Source of the DNA: Blasia pusilla
Taxonomy: Eukaryota; Marchantiophyta; Marchantiopsida; Blasiales
Direction: 5' to 3'
Assembly: GCA_050084515.1 (NCBI GenBank)
Contig: CM114274.1
Location: forward strand, 6,882,001 to 6,946,000
Length of the DNA stretch: 64,000 nt
Shown here one piece after another: positions 25,431 through 39,168 of the stretch (its first letter is position 1; each line of letters starts with the position of its first letter). The position numbers and the translations under genes are program-made. Below the pieces are notes generated by a model. That model saw nothing but the letters and a program-made list of their open reading frames with translations. It did no database searches and was not told the DNA's origin.

Positions 25431-28400
25431 CATAAAATCTTTCATAATTCGTCTAAAATGTATGTGTTTTAGGCGGTTCATTTACCATGTCCGTGTTTGC
25501 GTACGAAAATCTTTTTTTTTTATTTTTTCATAATTTTGAAAACAAATTATGACACATTGGAATTTAATCACTGTGAAAAGTCTAAATGACTAGTTTCAAA
25601 TGAAATTTACAAAAGAAAAATTTGTATTTGTCGATTTGATGTTACATATCTAAATTATTATGGGAAAGTGTTTTCTTGATTTGTAAACACTTCTATGTTT
25701 GGCACACGGTAATCGGATAGAAAAAAAATATTTCACATGTTAAACACATGAAGAAAAAATTTGGATTTGTGTAAACATCATTAATCTCTTCCTTTCATAT
25801 GCTATACATTAATTCTTCAACAACTTTTTTATTTCCCGTGCATCATGTATGGTACGAACACCTTACTGTTAAGGATAGCATAAATTCACGAGAATGAATT
25901 GCGCTATTTACTTGTAGGTGGTATTATTGGACTTATATCTTTTGGAAGTAAATTTTAAATACTCTTCCACTCCCATAAAGTATTCCATCCTTCCATGAAA
26001 ATTTAAATAACACCTTTTCCTTCCCCTCCATTCCTCCCACCAAAATAATACCTAATGATTAAATCCTTATTTAGTTTTAATTAAATCATTTCTCGATTCC
26101 ACTAAAGTTTATTTTCCTTCTTTTAATATCACCTATAAATTAAGGGAAAAAAAATTTTATTCTCGTATTATTTTTTCTTATTAGGCATATAGAATTTCCA
26201 ATTATAATACTTTGGAAGTGGATTTTGTTAGTGATCCATTTCCATTATACTTATTACTTAGTAGCGGAATTCATAGATGTATTTGCGCAAATTATCGTTT
26301 CTAAGGAAATTGGGCGAGCATGGAAATAATTTTCATGAACCTCAAAGCTTGTATTTGGTTCAAATGCCAAACTAATGTTATTTTTATTCATTTATGGTTA
26401 TTTTTTTAATAGTTTGGGTGGGGGGGGATCTAAGTCACCCTTTAAACTTGAAATTACCTGGTTATCTCCCCTCTTTTCTTCACAAATCTATGCTCTTAAG
26501 ATCGGAAGGCTCTTCCTCGAACGAATGTTCAAACTTACTAAAAAAAAGTGAATCCTTCTAAACGAAGAAAAGGATAAGTAATGGAGTTTTTTGAAACCTA
26601 TCCCATTTTATCACATAGGCAGGTAATGTTGTACTTTTGTGTATTGAACCTCCAAACTAACGATCGCCAAGAAGAATAAACAGAAAAACATGATCTTGCC
26701 TTAAAAGTGTACATGCCATACTCAAAAACCTTCTATATTCCAATTTGGAAAGAGATTTGAATTTAGAGTTATGTTTTATTATACAACATTACTCTACAAG
26801 GGATTTTAGGTCATAGTCATACTAGGAAAGTCTAATTGGGTGCAGTTTGTTGGAAGAGAATAGACACACCAAATGTATTTATGTCATAAGAGGAGGTCTT
26901 TGGTCACTACATGATTGCTTGACTATCCATCCTCGCTCCATGTCGGAGCCAAGACAAGTTTTGGACAACTTAAAGTAACGATGGCTCTTTAGGGTACTCA
27001 TTATCTCTCTTATGTTGAGTCTTGGAAGCCTTACTTCTACTATGATTAATTTATCTGGAGCCAATATTTTGGAACCTTGATTCCCCATAGTAGAGAGTGA
27101 ATGTGGATTGATAGTGTCGTGTACTTGAGAGTAGAGTTCACTAAGCTATTTCCTTTCATTTTACATAAGAAAGAAGTGACTAGGATAGGGGAAATTTGTT
27201 GTGTGTAGGTGCCGGGCAGCCAAATTATTTTGATGGAAATGCTTGTTATTCATTAATTTATACCAATTTATGGTCTAAAAATGGGCATGGAAGCACTATC
27301 CATTTCCATGTAGGATTTGCTACTATGCCAACCTAACAAAGGATCACAAAAAGAAATTTAAAATTTTAGTTGTTCCTCTTTTTTTTTTCTTCCAACCTCT
27401 TTTGTCTATGACCTTTTCTACCTACACTATTGTGGTTCAAATATGAGTTCAATTAACCTTAAATGTCAAAAATCCTGAAAATGCATTGATGTGACACAAG
27501 AAAAGAGGTAATTAATTCCATGCAATTTTCATTGTAAAAAACAGAGAAAAAGTAAACCAAAATTGATTCTACTTAGCTCTCTTGAAGCTATCTTCAAGAG
27601 AGCTTGGTGGAAAAAAAATCTCTTTATGCTTTTCTCTTCTCATGAGAAGTTTTCATAATCATTATATCTTAGATTAGGGATTTCATAATATATAACAGAA
27701 AGTCTTAAACAAACTTTTTTAATTCAAATGGCAATTAGGTAGAACTTGAGTAGTTAACATACCCATAACATGCATTAATAAAATAAAATTCCCCTTTATT
27801 TTGAAATAGTTTCAGCCCACTTTTAATATCCTCCCTTCTTGAATCTCCTCCTCTTTTTTACACCAACCATAATGGTCTTCCGTCTCTATGAAAAATCAAA
27901 TGACCAAAAAATATGCAAAATTTCCATTCTTAAACCTCTCCTCAAAGCAATAAAAGAAAAATAAATCTAAATCACCCTCTCTTCTATCATTTCATCTATC
28001 TCAATCTACAAACGTTATTTCAGTTAAATTAAATTTTCTAACTCGGATATACTAATTATATTCACGGCCCTTATTTATGAATCCATGAAGTTCATTACCG
28101 CACCATTCCCAGCATTAATTGAGTCAGATTGATTACTCGACCCTCTTGCTGCTGCTGGAATTATGATAATGTCATTTATCGGATTATTCCAACATTCTTC
28201 TTTGTTGAACAATTAAAGCTACTAACCAGGTTGGATGGCAGATTCCAAGACGGGCCAAAAGAAGCACTAGCCTTCATTAGAGAACATGCCCTCGCTTAAT
28301 TTGGGTAAAAAAGATAAGGTTAGGTCTCATGGTTATGGTAAGTAATATTGAATCTCTGATTGATTTTCTTTAGTAGCGTCGTAGTGATTCTGGGATCCTC

Positions 28401-29279
28401 TTACATCCATTGATATACGGAATTCTTCTTAAAAAAATATTGACCATCAGGTCTTTTTTCAATGATTAGTTGGTTTTTCAATTTTCCTACGAATATGATT
28501 TCATTCGGAGTATTTTCTTAATAATGACCAAAATTGGTAGAGCTTTTTTTCCCGCAAGTTCAGAAAATTAATTATAGTTCACAAAATGGCTGAACATTGT
28601 ATGAGCTAAAAAAAATTCTTAAACCTAGGAGCATAGATGGAAAAGCAAATTAGGGTTTTGAGCATTTGCTAGAGTCACTTTTTTAAGGATCTTTCCAAAC
28701 CAAATAAATTGTTCATTAAGATTTGAAGGAAACTTAATTGAATGCTAATCATTTGAACGTGTTTAGGGGAGTTGTGTAGTAACTTTTGATTTATATTAGA
28801 GTGGTGGGTATGTAATGCATTTGTCATCAGGGAGGGAGGGATGGATAGAGAGGGTTGGAGGAGGGGTAGTTACAAAGATGGTGGAAAATTCACCTACATC
28901 CATCCCCCTCAATCCAAACCTGGAGGGCATCCATACTCTCTCCAAAAGTTGGACAACTTTTCCATTTGAGGTGAAAGAAGAGAAACCTCTTAAGATACAA
29001 AGCTCTCTCATTTTGTCATCCATCCTCTCTCCATAATGCGAATTGAGGGGGACTACAGAGAGGAACTCCCTCTCCTTTAGAGGATTCACCCATTTCTTCT
29101 CCCTTGGCCAAGTGTGGTTTTGGAATTTGTTATGTTAGTCGTACTAGAGAAGAGAGTATATGCATAGCATACCCAGACGGAGCAAGTGTCAATACCCATA
29201 AATCAAGAATAACCTATTAGGGAGCTAGGAACATGCATGTGCAAGTTATCCCTAGTTTAGTGCTTGTTTTGGGCTTTTC
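25431..29279. other. AT-rich intergenic DNA
   Basis: Long low-GC stretch with homopolymer runs and no recognisable gene. Small open frames (26879-27088, 28796-29089) carry no motif. Confidence 0.5.
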
Positions 29280-29540
29280 AAAGGAACTTATCAATATGGG
29301 TAAGTTCCTCTTGGAAGGTCCTTCTTGACCTGCTCTTGAGGGTTAGAATTTGAGAGGTGACATGTGCACAAGTCACCAAGGAGAAAGCTTGGGAGAGAGG
29401 GAGAGGATATACTTCAAGGAGAGAGACTTTGGAGCCCCCATTCTCTCTTTGTTTGACCTCCGATGATGAGACAATGGAGCTATGGTCCTCATTATTTGGT
29501 GAGTAACCCGAACCTCTCATCATGAGAGAGAGTTTGATTT
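29280..29540 (-). repeat. dispersed repeat Z fragment
   Basis: The reverse complement shows GAGAGGTTCGGGTTACTC, CCATAGCTCCATTGTCTCAT and CTCTCCCAAGC, the same landmarks as at 14712-15130. Diverged and without coding content. Confidence 0.55.
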
Positions 29541-30200
29541 GACATTAAAACGAGATCTAGAGAGTATGTGGGATATAGTTTCTAAATCTACAAAGAGAGT
29601 GAGAGGAGCTCCATGAGAGGGATTTGTTGAATTGGGAGAGCAACTATACCATGCAAGAGAATTGGAATGAGATCTTTGCGATGATTTCATTGGTTGTGCA
29701 AGTTTGGAACCTTGTTCCCATGTTGTGGCTTGTAGGAGTGCGCTTGAGATTCGTGAGGATCTTACCTTCCTACTTTATATTTTTTGTTAGGATTTTTTTG
29801 ATGAAACCAATGTGTGCAAAAGCATTGCCAAAATTTTGGCAAACAATGTAGATTGGAGATTTTTTTTTCCTTGAAGTGGCTCATAGGGAAGTCTGCTAGG
29901 ATATATAGAGGCTACTTTCTTTCTTTTTTACAATCAATATATTGTGTGGAGAGCATGTGCGTTTAGGTGTTGTATTTTTTTTTTTTATGAAACCAAAGCC
30001 AAAGAGTATCTAGTAGTCATTATTTGTAATAGACCATAGCTTTTTTGAGGTTGTAGATCTTGAAGAAAGAAACGTAATGCAAAAAAAGGCACAAAATGTA
30101 AAGAGCCTAAACGGTTGAGGATAACGTGATGATGACCCCGAATATAGACATGGCCACGGCCATAGCTAGCCTTATCCTCAATCTTATCCAAACATAAAAC

Positions 30201-30480
30201 CCAAGGTTGCACACGGACAAAGAGTGTGTCCGCAAGCTATCTAGGTCCATGTTCACGTCTATGTAGGCCCAAGTTCCCACTACCCGCACCTTGGGCTGCC
30301 CCGCATGCAACATAGACCGAGGCTTGGCGAGCCCGCACCCTAAGCCAGCAACCTATTTCCGATTCTTGCCATCCATTTTCCACCATGCATGGCCCTCACC
30401 AAGCCCGGGCCCTCACTTGCATCAAACCTGCCCAAGGCCCAGCATGGGCCATGTGTGGACTTAACACAAGTGAGACATAG
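30201..30480 (+). repeat. fragment of the GC-rich TIR family
   Basis: Begins with CCAAGGTTGCACACGGACAA, identical to the left end of the 12850-13455 element, then GC-rich sequence with CCCGCACC phrases. No matching right end was found, so it is truncated or diverged. Confidence 0.6.
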
Positions 30481-30779
30481 TCTCTGATCTTAGACACAGT
30501 GCACTATCAGATTAAGGGTGCGGGTTATCGACAATCATGGATCCGCATGGGAAATGTAGAGTTTGACTTGTTGAAAAGATGGTGAGTGTTGCATCATCAC
30601 ATCCTTTCCCATATCATAGTGTGCCATATTAATTGTAGCACATGTTGTCTCGTTGTATCTACATATCACGTCTTTTACATTAGAACGAAGAATATCCACA
30701 TAGAGTATTTTGGGAGCTCAAACCCTGGTCCTAGTAGATCAAGGATGATATGTTGAGGAGGAGGGTAACTTGAGTAAGT

Positions 30780-30960
30780 AGGACAACCCATGCTTTGAGC
30801 TCATTTGAAGCTATTTTGAAAACTTACCTTTTCAAGCACATTCTATATTTCAAACTTAAAGAATTTCCATTTTTGGAAGTTTTCCTTTATCCACTATTGT
30901 AGGTTAGGGTTGACATGGTAACCAATATGCATAGATTACCAAGGGAGGGATCAGTTTGGT
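30780..30960 (-). repeat. dispersed repeat Z fragment (weak)
   Basis: Shares order and wording with 36480-36640 (TTTCCATTTTTGGAAGTTTTCC, then a GGTAACC...AGATTACCAAGG block). More diverged than the other copies. Confidence 0.4.
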
Positions 30961-33742
30961 TTGATATGAAAGAGAGCTAAAGAGTTTATAAGATCAGATT
31001 TTTTAATTGGAAATTGGGATTGATTTGAGGTTTTTTTTAACATGATTGTTTGTATGTCTTTATTCCATGCTTGAGTGTGGTATCAATGTTCCATTTCATG
31101 AGTATATGGAAGGTGAAAATGATGTGTATATGCAAGACATGTTGCACATCGCTACACAATACCATCTTGTGTCTTGTTGTGATACATGAAATTGCATTGT
31201 GCCATTGATGTTGCATCACACCTCAGAGGAGGATTGAACTGTATCTATGTCAAGAGACCAACATTTCAAACTTTTATTTTATTATTCTTGGACTTTATAT
31301 TTTGAAAATCGTTAAAGGTTTATTTCTAAAAAAAATTCAAACTCCACTTTCCTAATTTTTAAATTTTAAAAAATAATTTTTCCTTATGATTTTAGGTAAT
31401 TTTTTATTCTTGAATCGAGTTTGATAGAAGCTTCCATCTCATCATTCAATAGCCATGCGACAAAGGATTCAATTCTCCTCCTATTGCTTGGGAGCTTATG
31501 ATATGATGTCATATTCCATTTCATTCTCCAATGAGGGTTCTTTTCACCTTTCTCTAGCTCACGGTACTACTTCGCTATTAGTCACCCAAGAGTATGTAGC
31601 CTTGGAAGGTTATCCCTGCTTATTTATATCCCTATTATTTGGAAAACTAAAAATACAAAAATTAATTTTGGAATTTTGTTGAAGGAAAATAATAAGAGTT
31701 CAGAGGAGATTCATTGGAGTTTTTTTTTATTAAGAGAGTGGTTTTTAACTACTTACGGTCCCAAATATAATGTAATTTTTTAAATAACACTTTTCAGTTG
31801 TGCCACAATACCCCTTTAGAAGGAACGAGCTCTCACACAGTGCCACACTTGATTCTAAAGATAAATTAAAAAAATATTTTTAGTCCTTTTTCAATATTTT
31901 TTGAAATAGAAAGCACTTGCCACTCTAGTTTGGCACGGTTTAGGGGATGGGGATTCCCACCCCACGAGAGGGCCACACACTAGTTTTAATGGGGACATTT
32001 CAACATGGTCCCATGGGAGTTGGACAAGGAAAGGATCATTTTTTTCCCCAAATTAGGAGGAGAAAGGAAAATATTCTCTATTAAAAAATTCTAATTAAGT
32101 GTTTTTTTCCAAAGGAAAATTTTGGCTCATGCATACATACAATGACTTTATGTATACTACATCCACTTGCAACTAGTACACATGATTATTGGTCCCATGC
32201 ATAGTAGAAAATATAAGCTAATTTTTAAGAATGAGAAAAAAAACTTAACAAATATTTTGAACTTTGAGGGCACATGTGAGTCAAGCGCATTCTACGTCAA
32301 TACAAATATACACATTTCTGTTTGGCTTATGAAGTGTTTTGGGGTCCCTCCCCATATCATTGAGTACATTGCATTGAGCACAATTGACTCCCACTTCATG
32401 TGAAAAGGGGACCTTCAAGTGACTTTACTTAGACTTTAGGAATAATCAAATGTATTAACATGGCTTTGACTTCCTTTAATTTCTCATTTTCCTTACGAGT
32501 ATTTCATAGAAAAAAAAAAAAAAATTTCCTAATAATTTTTTTGAAAATGTGCAGGCGATTGAGGATATTAATCATTGAATGATTTCTTACAAGGGATTTC
32601 CATTTTACTAAAATTTTCAACTAATTGAATCTCATCTAAGTGATGAGGAAAAACTAGTTGATGAGTACTTTGATCTATTTCAAATCTAGATTATCATCGA
32701 AGATACACTATATCTCTATTGAAAAAAATTTATTTGACAAAAAACTTACAAGAATAGTTTTTTTCAAGTGGTGTAAGTATTTTTTTATATATGAATCAAT
32801 AAGTACTCACACCACTTGCTGTGGTTTGAAAACCAAAGTAATTCTTTGCTTTGGTCTAAAGTGAAAACTGATTCTAAAATTTGATAAATATGAATTAAGG
32901 TTAAATGCAGAAATTACAAAATCACAAAATACTAAAAAAATGGAGTTCAAAATTAGATTTTGAAAGAAAAAATAATATACACATTTAAAATAATATCCTC
33001 CACAATGTAAGGGTAAGGAAACCTCGAATAGTAGTATTCATAGGGGGCTTGCTTTGATCTTTCCATTTTAACTTGCCCTATAGTTCCATGGAAACAAAAC
33101 CCTACTTAATGTCCTCATGTAGCGCATTATTCACTAGACTCTTTTCTTTTCTTTTCTTATGCGTAAGTGGAAAATTGTATCTTCCATATTGGAAGCAAAG
33201 GCAAGGAAATCGTCATTTGGGCCTTTCTTGCTATACGTGCAAGAGTACATTAAATCATTGGGGCTTTCCTTGCTAGGTGAGGGAGGGTAGGTTAAATCAT
33301 TGGGGGGTTTTCTTGCTTTGCGTGTGACAAATTTATTTATTTTAAAGAAAAGTCTGTTGAGGTTGGATTCTTCCACAAGGAAGAACATAAACTTAATGGG
33401 AACCTTGGATTTGACGTGTTCATCGTGTGGGAAGCCAAGACAAGGAATGAGCGTGCGCATGCATGACACTATGTCAAACACGAAGGAACAATAAGAAATG
33501 GGACAATTAAGGCAAGTTCATAAATGGAATAGGATACTACAAGAATTCAATTTTAATTGATTTTTTTTTAAATGAACGGATCTAAAGTTTCCTTTAAAGG
33601 TTAATTTATTTTTAATGCTAACTTGAGGTTAAAGGCGAGTAGAGTTGAAGTTAAGTCCGTTGAGGTTGGTTTTCGTGGGAGGTGTCGTGCGCATACACAT
33701 CGTTGTCGACAAACATACACACACACACACGCACCATCCCAT
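30961..33742. other. AT-rich intergenic DNA
   Basis: No gene recognised. Open frames are short (60-115 codons), AT-rich and motif-free. A CA microsatellite lies at about 33717-33730. Confidence 0.5.
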
Positions 33743-33795
33743 GCTAACTCATGGCATCCAAACAACGAGACATGAAGTAACAAAATATCTCCAAT
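33743..33795 (+). repeat. 53-bp direct repeat, copy 1
   Basis: GCTAACTCATGGCATCC ... AATATCTCCAAT recurs at 34150-34202 with few mismatches. The pair brackets a repeat Z fragment and an orphan RT fragment. Confidence 0.8.
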
Positions 33796-33985
33796 AAATC
33801 ACGATCCAATCTCTCTCAACACCATGGCTCTCAAATGTATGCACTCTCACATGTCTCTCTCAATGTTAAACCAAACCCACTCTCCTAATGAGAGGCTTGG
33901 GTTACACTCACAATGCAAGCAAGATCATAGCTCCACTGCCTCATGCCAAGAGGTTCAACAAAGAGAGAATGAGCTCCCATCACGC
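33796..33985 (+). repeat. dispersed repeat Z, 5' part (uninterrupted counterpart of the + retrotransposon site)
   Basis: Runs AAATCACGATCCAATCTCTC, AACACCATGGCTCTCAAATG, then ACTCTCCTAATGAGAGG. The same sequence flanks the + retrotransposon (43327-43347 and from 53117). This copy therefore shows the empty insertion site. It stops abruptly against RT sequence near 33985. Confidence 0.75.
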
Positions 33986-34149
33986 TTTCCGCGCCTTAGA
34001 GATGTGAGTCGAGTTTGTGCATTCATGGGATTGGCAAAATTCTATCGATGATACGTCAAGGGTTTCACTTTGATTGCAAAGCCGCTAATCTTGCTGACCA
34101 AGGTGGATCAGGAGTGGCACTGGGGGGATGAGTAGGAGAGAGCATTTCA
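33986..34149 (+). pseudogene. orphan fragment of retrotransposon RT/RNase H connection
   Basis: The + strand encodes DVSRVCAFMGLAKFYR, a stop, then YVKGF and DQEWHWGDE. This matches the region after the RT palm of the + element (50168-50310). It lies in the opposite orientation to the neighbouring - element, and exactly this segment is missing from that element's RT near 36165-36645. Not functional. Confidence 0.8.
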
Positions 34150-34202
34150 GCTAACTCATGGCATCCATGCAACGAGATAAGAAGAACCAAAATATCTCCA
34201 AT
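34150..34202 (+). repeat. 53-bp direct repeat, copy 2
   Basis: Second copy of the repeat at 33743-33795. Its right edge touches the polypurine tract of the - element, where an LTR would be expected to start; the + element shows unrelated sequence after its tract. Confidence 0.75.
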
Positions 34203-34211
34203 CGCCCCCCT
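34203..34211 (-). other. polypurine tract of the left retrotransposon
   Basis: AGGGGGGCG on the minus strand, preceded by GACCTAACCATCAGCT. The + copy has GACCTAACCACCAGTT followed by AGGGGGGCG at 52525. This is the expected plus-strand primer site at the end of the internal region. Confidence 0.65.
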
Positions 34212-34308
34212 AGCTGATGGTTAGGTCTCTCTAACTCCACATAGCCATCTATCCCTACCTACCATGACACATATCCCTCGGACGCTAAGAGCAAAAAGGT
34301 CGGGTGCT

Positions 34309-34676
34309 CATGTTGCCCCATTGTTAGTCGCCTTCTTGTCAACCATGTCACTGACACAAGTCAATCTAGAACTACCTACTCTATGCACATGTAGGACACA
34401 TCCATTGTCCCTCAAGAACCCTAGTGAGAGGTGGCGTCAAACATGCCATATGCCATCCTCTTGAACATCCATCACAGACTAGCATAGTGGCTTATGTGGC
34501 CCCATTGTTAGTCGCCTTCTTGTCAGCCATGTCACTAACACAAGTCAATCTAGAACTACCTACTCTATGCACATGTAGGACACATCCATCGTCCCTCAAG
34601 AACCCTAGTGAGAGGTGGCGTCAAACATGCCATATGCCATCCTCTCGAACATCCATCACAGACTAGCATAGTGGCT
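34309..34676. repeat. 184-bp tandem duplication across the PHD 3' end
   Basis: Two nearly identical units of 184 bases (34309-34492 and 34493-34676) each contain the end of the PHD-coding sequence and its downstream region. Read on minus, the first unit met (34676-34493) belongs to the PHD frame; the second is a downstream duplicate. Confidence 0.85.
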
Positions 34677-35680
34677 GCACCACGGGCGGAACCACACAAC
34701 ATACACCGCAAGCCTACTGGAACTACTACTAAGCTCGGATCAACTATACCGTCAATGTTCGGAAGATGACATGGCGCACAGTTACGCACATGGTCCTTCC
34801 AAACCATACCATCGCATCCCTCCAATAAGATAACACCAAATGGCAAAATCTCACACACTCTCAAGATGGTGCGTCTTGCAGTCACATCCAACCTTATAGG
34901 TGCCGTCTGCTGCAATTAGATATAGTCTCCCTAATGAAACCTTCGGATAGTAGGTCGATAACCATCTCCCTGAATAGTCACATACCTCAATGTATCCCGA
35001 TGCTGCGCAATCGCCAAGTTCTCAAATGTCATGGGCATCACTCTCCAAAACAAATCAGCCCTCTGAGAACGTGGTCGTATCCATATATCAGAGTCATCAA
35101 GGTTCAACACCTCACCAACATCTCGACGAATGGCCGTATGTAAATCTGGCTCTCAGCCATACAAAAGCACATATGGTGAGAAAGACGCTTAGGATGCCTG
35201 CCTCCTGAATCTGTATCCCGTCGCCAACCACGGAAATTGGAGGTCCCAATCTCCTAGGTGACTTGTTGAACATCAGTACCAATACTGAATCTGGAGCAAA
35301 CTGTACGTCCGCTTCACTCCAAAATGACCCAACTCCTCGTGGGCATGACGCACCAAACGTGCTCTCTGTGAAGGATGAGGCACTTCACGTACTCTACCAT
35401 CCTCCCACACTCGCAACACATATGTCCCCTCCCACCAGAACCGTCTGGCTTGCTGTTGGATTCGATCCCGTTCTCTAGCATCCACTATGGTCGCGACGCT
35501 GCCTGTACGCAAGTACTCCAAGACCACTCCAACTTCGTGAATGTCTTGGCAACCTGTCATCTCCTCACCGAACTTTGGATCTAAGGACTCTCCATTAGAC
35601 CTCACCATCGAAGTCTCAGCAATCTGGCTCTCCATAGCCAACAAGCCCAAATAGGTTGACGCATGCCATCTTGGTACCAA
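34565..35680 (-). pseudogene. integrase with C-terminal PHD finger, left copy
   Basis: The 35680-35273 segment holds the integrase zinc-binding part (HEELGHFGVKRTYSLL), ending in a stop just before the expected CxxC. The catalytic core with its DDE residues is missing, and the reading resumes at GDWDLQFPWLATGYRF (about 35260). After the LDVTARRTILRV C-terminal module comes a PHD finger at 34705-34571: CMLC, an 11-residue loop, CDGC, GWHMAC, then CPTC, with LTPPL and GRWMC around it. This fits the C4HC3 spacing exactly. PHD fingers read histone tails, so the module could direct integration or stabilise binding to chromatin, as chromodomains do in chromoviruses. Frame 34565-34915 is open through the whole PHD. 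Confidence 0.85.
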
Positions 35681-35719
35681 CTGCTCATCACTTTCACCAT
35701 GCCAACGAGCTCCAGTCGC

Positions 35720-36410
<691 letters not shown>

Positions 36411-36419
36411 CGTGACGAC

Positions 36420-36645
36420 AATTGTAAACTTGAGAGAGCAGGTTTCCCCTTCTTTTCGGCTCATTTAGAGCCATATGGAGAAACTTACTATTTTTGGGCA
36501 AGTTTCCATGTTTGGTAGAAATGAATTTCCACTTTGGAAGTGTCCCTTGACCCGCTACAACATGTCAAGAGCCAAGGAGGTGACCTACGAGCATAGGTTA
36601 CCAAGGAGAGAGCTTGGGAGAGGGAAGCCTCTACCTTCGTCTGCT
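36420..36645 (-). repeat. dispersed repeat Z fragment inside the left retrotransposon
   Basis: The reverse complement reads CTTCCCTCTCCCAAGCTCTC, GCTCGTAGGTCACCTCCTTGG and ACTTCCAAAGTGGAAATTC, matching 14840-14940. On the minus strand it follows RT sequence (GLGVQQTKVE) directly, and it replaces the RT/RNase H connection. Confidence 0.7.
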
Positions 36646-37660
36646 GCACACCAAGGCCCCTTGGGTATATCGTATGACCCAGGTACTCAATCTGGTAGTA
36701 GAAGAACTAGCACTTGCTTGGATATAGCTTTAGCCCATGTAACTGCAATCGTCAAAACATCTCCTCTAAATGTCGCTCATGCTCCTCCATAGTGGCGCTA
36801 AAGACTACGATGTCATCAATATAACACCTAGCAAAATCCAGACCTGCCAAGATCCTATCCTTGACCATCTAAAACTCAGCCGGGCGTTCTTTAACCCAAA
36901 TGGTAAGAACCGCCACTGGTACAAGCAATCCTTCCCGTGAGGATCGATTCCCCAAAATGTCGTCTTCTACTTGTCCTCCAATCTGATAGGCAATTGATGG
37001 TATCCGGCTTGAAGATCTAACCAATTGAAGACTTTTGCATGCCCAATGGCATCAAAGATCTCCTCAGGAGTGGACATGGTATACCTATCAAACTTTGTCT
37101 GCCGATTGATAGGTCAATAATCTCCACACATCCGCCTATCCGTCTAGTTGCCATGCACATCCTTCTTGGCGAAAATGACAGTGGCAGAAGTATACTCTCC
37201 ATGCGATATCTCCACTAGTCCAGCTCCAACCAAGTCCTGGATCCTACTCTCAATCAGAGCCCTCTCCATGTCATTGTACCTGTAGGATCGTCAGAAGATC
37301 GGCGTGTCACTCGACAACTCAATGCGGAGCCCTAGACCCTTCAACGTACTCAAATCATGCATACTAAATGCAAAAAAGCTCCTATAACTCCTAAGGAAAT
37401 GGTGTATTTGGCGCCGCTCTCCTCCTGTCAACTTAGGGCCCATATCTGGCTCCCAAGTCTCCATCGTGACTACGGTAGGACTCTCCGGCGCGGGTTTCGG
37501 TGGTTGCTATGGTGCAACTCCGTCTCAGACAATAAAACTTGACTGCTCTCCTACAGCCAACTGCAAAATCGGATCTCCATGTGTAGTACCCGGAACCACG
37601 CTCGATGCTTTGGCTACCATCTCTTGGCGTACCTGCAAAACATCCCAAGAAGTCCAAGGG
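36646..37660 (-). pseudogene. reverse transcriptase, left copy
   Basis: Minus-strand reading gives the Ty3/gypsy RT series in broken frames: MPLGMQKSSIG context near 37020-37050, CYIDDIVVF (about 36805-36830), LHGLKLYPSKC and EYLGHTIYP. The YIDD catalytic box is intact at sequence level. Stops and frameshifts prevent translation. The C-terminal part is cut at KVE by the repeat Z fragment. Confidence 0.85.
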
Positions 37661-37686
37661 TGTCTCTCCCGATCATCCTTGTTGTG

Positions 37687-39043
37687 TCAATCGCCTCGGG
37701 TCTCACCCCCAACCACTGCCTCAACCATCTCGATAGGCATGGGGCTCACCAATGCAACTGTTGTGATTTGTCGTATCCTCAAACGACGCTGCTCAACTAC
37801 TCTTAAGCTGAAAATCCATGTCAAGCAGGTCAAGTCTATCGCCTGATCCAAGACATGACGTCGTGATGCCTTTGATAGTGACGGTACTTTCGTCACTCTT
37901 GTGGGGAATCCCATCGGTCGCTCTCGCTCATTGGCATTGGGCTCCATCAACCTCTATACGTGGTCATCCCAAACCAAGCCAGGTTCGGCCTCCTTGAATG
38001 CATAGGAATTGGGAAAACTCACCAATGTGGGAAAGGCTGCCCGCGACATACCAATCCTGTTGACCAAAGTCAACGGTGGTCGATCATCATGCCTCACTAC
38101 GTATGATCGACGGCCCGGATCCAATATAGAATCCACCAACAAATTGGAGGGGCGTTCCACTCTCGCATATGCCCTCCGCAACACCTTGTGTGATATCAAG
38201 TTGGTCCACCAAAGATGTGGGCCATATGCTCATGAACCCACACTCGCCGCATCCAACAAAACTGCCGGGCCGATCCATGCGCGCACCTGATGTGCACATG
38301 TCACCACACGGGACCTCGAATCGCCCAAAATTGGTACATTCTCTAGAATGTATGGTGGAGGACAAGACTAATGCTCCTGCAAGTGTCGCAAGATCCGCAT
38401 CATCTCCCAAAAAAAATGGACCGAGCGTCAGCTAATCCGCTACCCGGTCCAGCACTCGATTGGCCCTGACATGGCCAACCAGCAATGATCAAGTCTATGG
38501 TCCCTACACACTCCAAGTCCTGCGTCCCCAACAATGAAATGTCCCTGGTAGGGATCCCTACCAGAGTAGAGAACTCTGGTAACCCTGAATGGCGAACACA
38601 GACAACAAGTCGGGAAAAAAAAGGCGTAACTGTGCCACATGGTGAAGTGAAGCGCACCTCGCAACATCATCAATCTCCACATACAGGTACTACTGCACGC
38701 ATACTCTTGCCTGCAAAATAGCAGCTAACCCAGTGTTGATCCCTCCAAAGAGATCCAACACCCAAATACCCTCCTCTAAGATGCGCCACACAATGGGTGT
38801 CGTATCAAAGGGCGTCATCATAGCCTTCTCGGCTACCTCGAGTTCCTCTAACCCATCACGCTCTGATGCAAAGGTCTTGCTCCACGCGGTCTGCACATGC
38901 TCAGTGGCTAAGTGTCGAAGCTCCTCAGTTGAGCCCCAAAGCGGCACCTCTCCTCCACGGACTGATGCGGCTACCATGACACTCCTCTCCATAGAAATGT
39001 TAGGAACGGAAGTATCCTCTGCATAGACATGTTCCTCAATCAA
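37687..39043 (-). pseudogene. C5 cytosine DNA methyltransferase domain, left copy
   Basis: The frame 39043-38690 contains motif I (VLDLFGGINTGLAAIL). After one in-frame TAG comes YLYVEIDD (motif II). Then DLIIAGWPCQGQSSAG (38400-38657) carries the motif IV PCQ catalytic cysteine; YILENV is motif VI (about 38335-38355). Motif VIII appears as VGS-stop-AYGPHLWW, where the + copy has Arg, consistent with CGA to TGA. The C-terminal ERERPMGF and RRHVLDQAIDL (37950-37687) are motifs IX and X. Motif order is canonical, unlike the permuted order of plant DRM enzymes. Frameshifts lie between the blocks, so it is inactive, but every diagnostic motif is still readable. Confidence 0.88.
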
Positions 39044-39168
39044 GTCACTAGGCCACGTGATGGTGCTGCTAAGGTCGCCATCTCTCTTGGCCGTCGCTTG
39101 ATCACTGCACCTGTGAATCGAATGGGTAATGAGCTAAGGCGTCCATCATCTGACTGCCATCTTGGTCT

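Noticed and set aside
33743-34202. LTR of the left element formed by the two 53-bp repeats and the Z fragment
   Set aside because: The interval contains an inverted RT fragment and Z sequence, and no equivalent could be shown at the element's 5' side.
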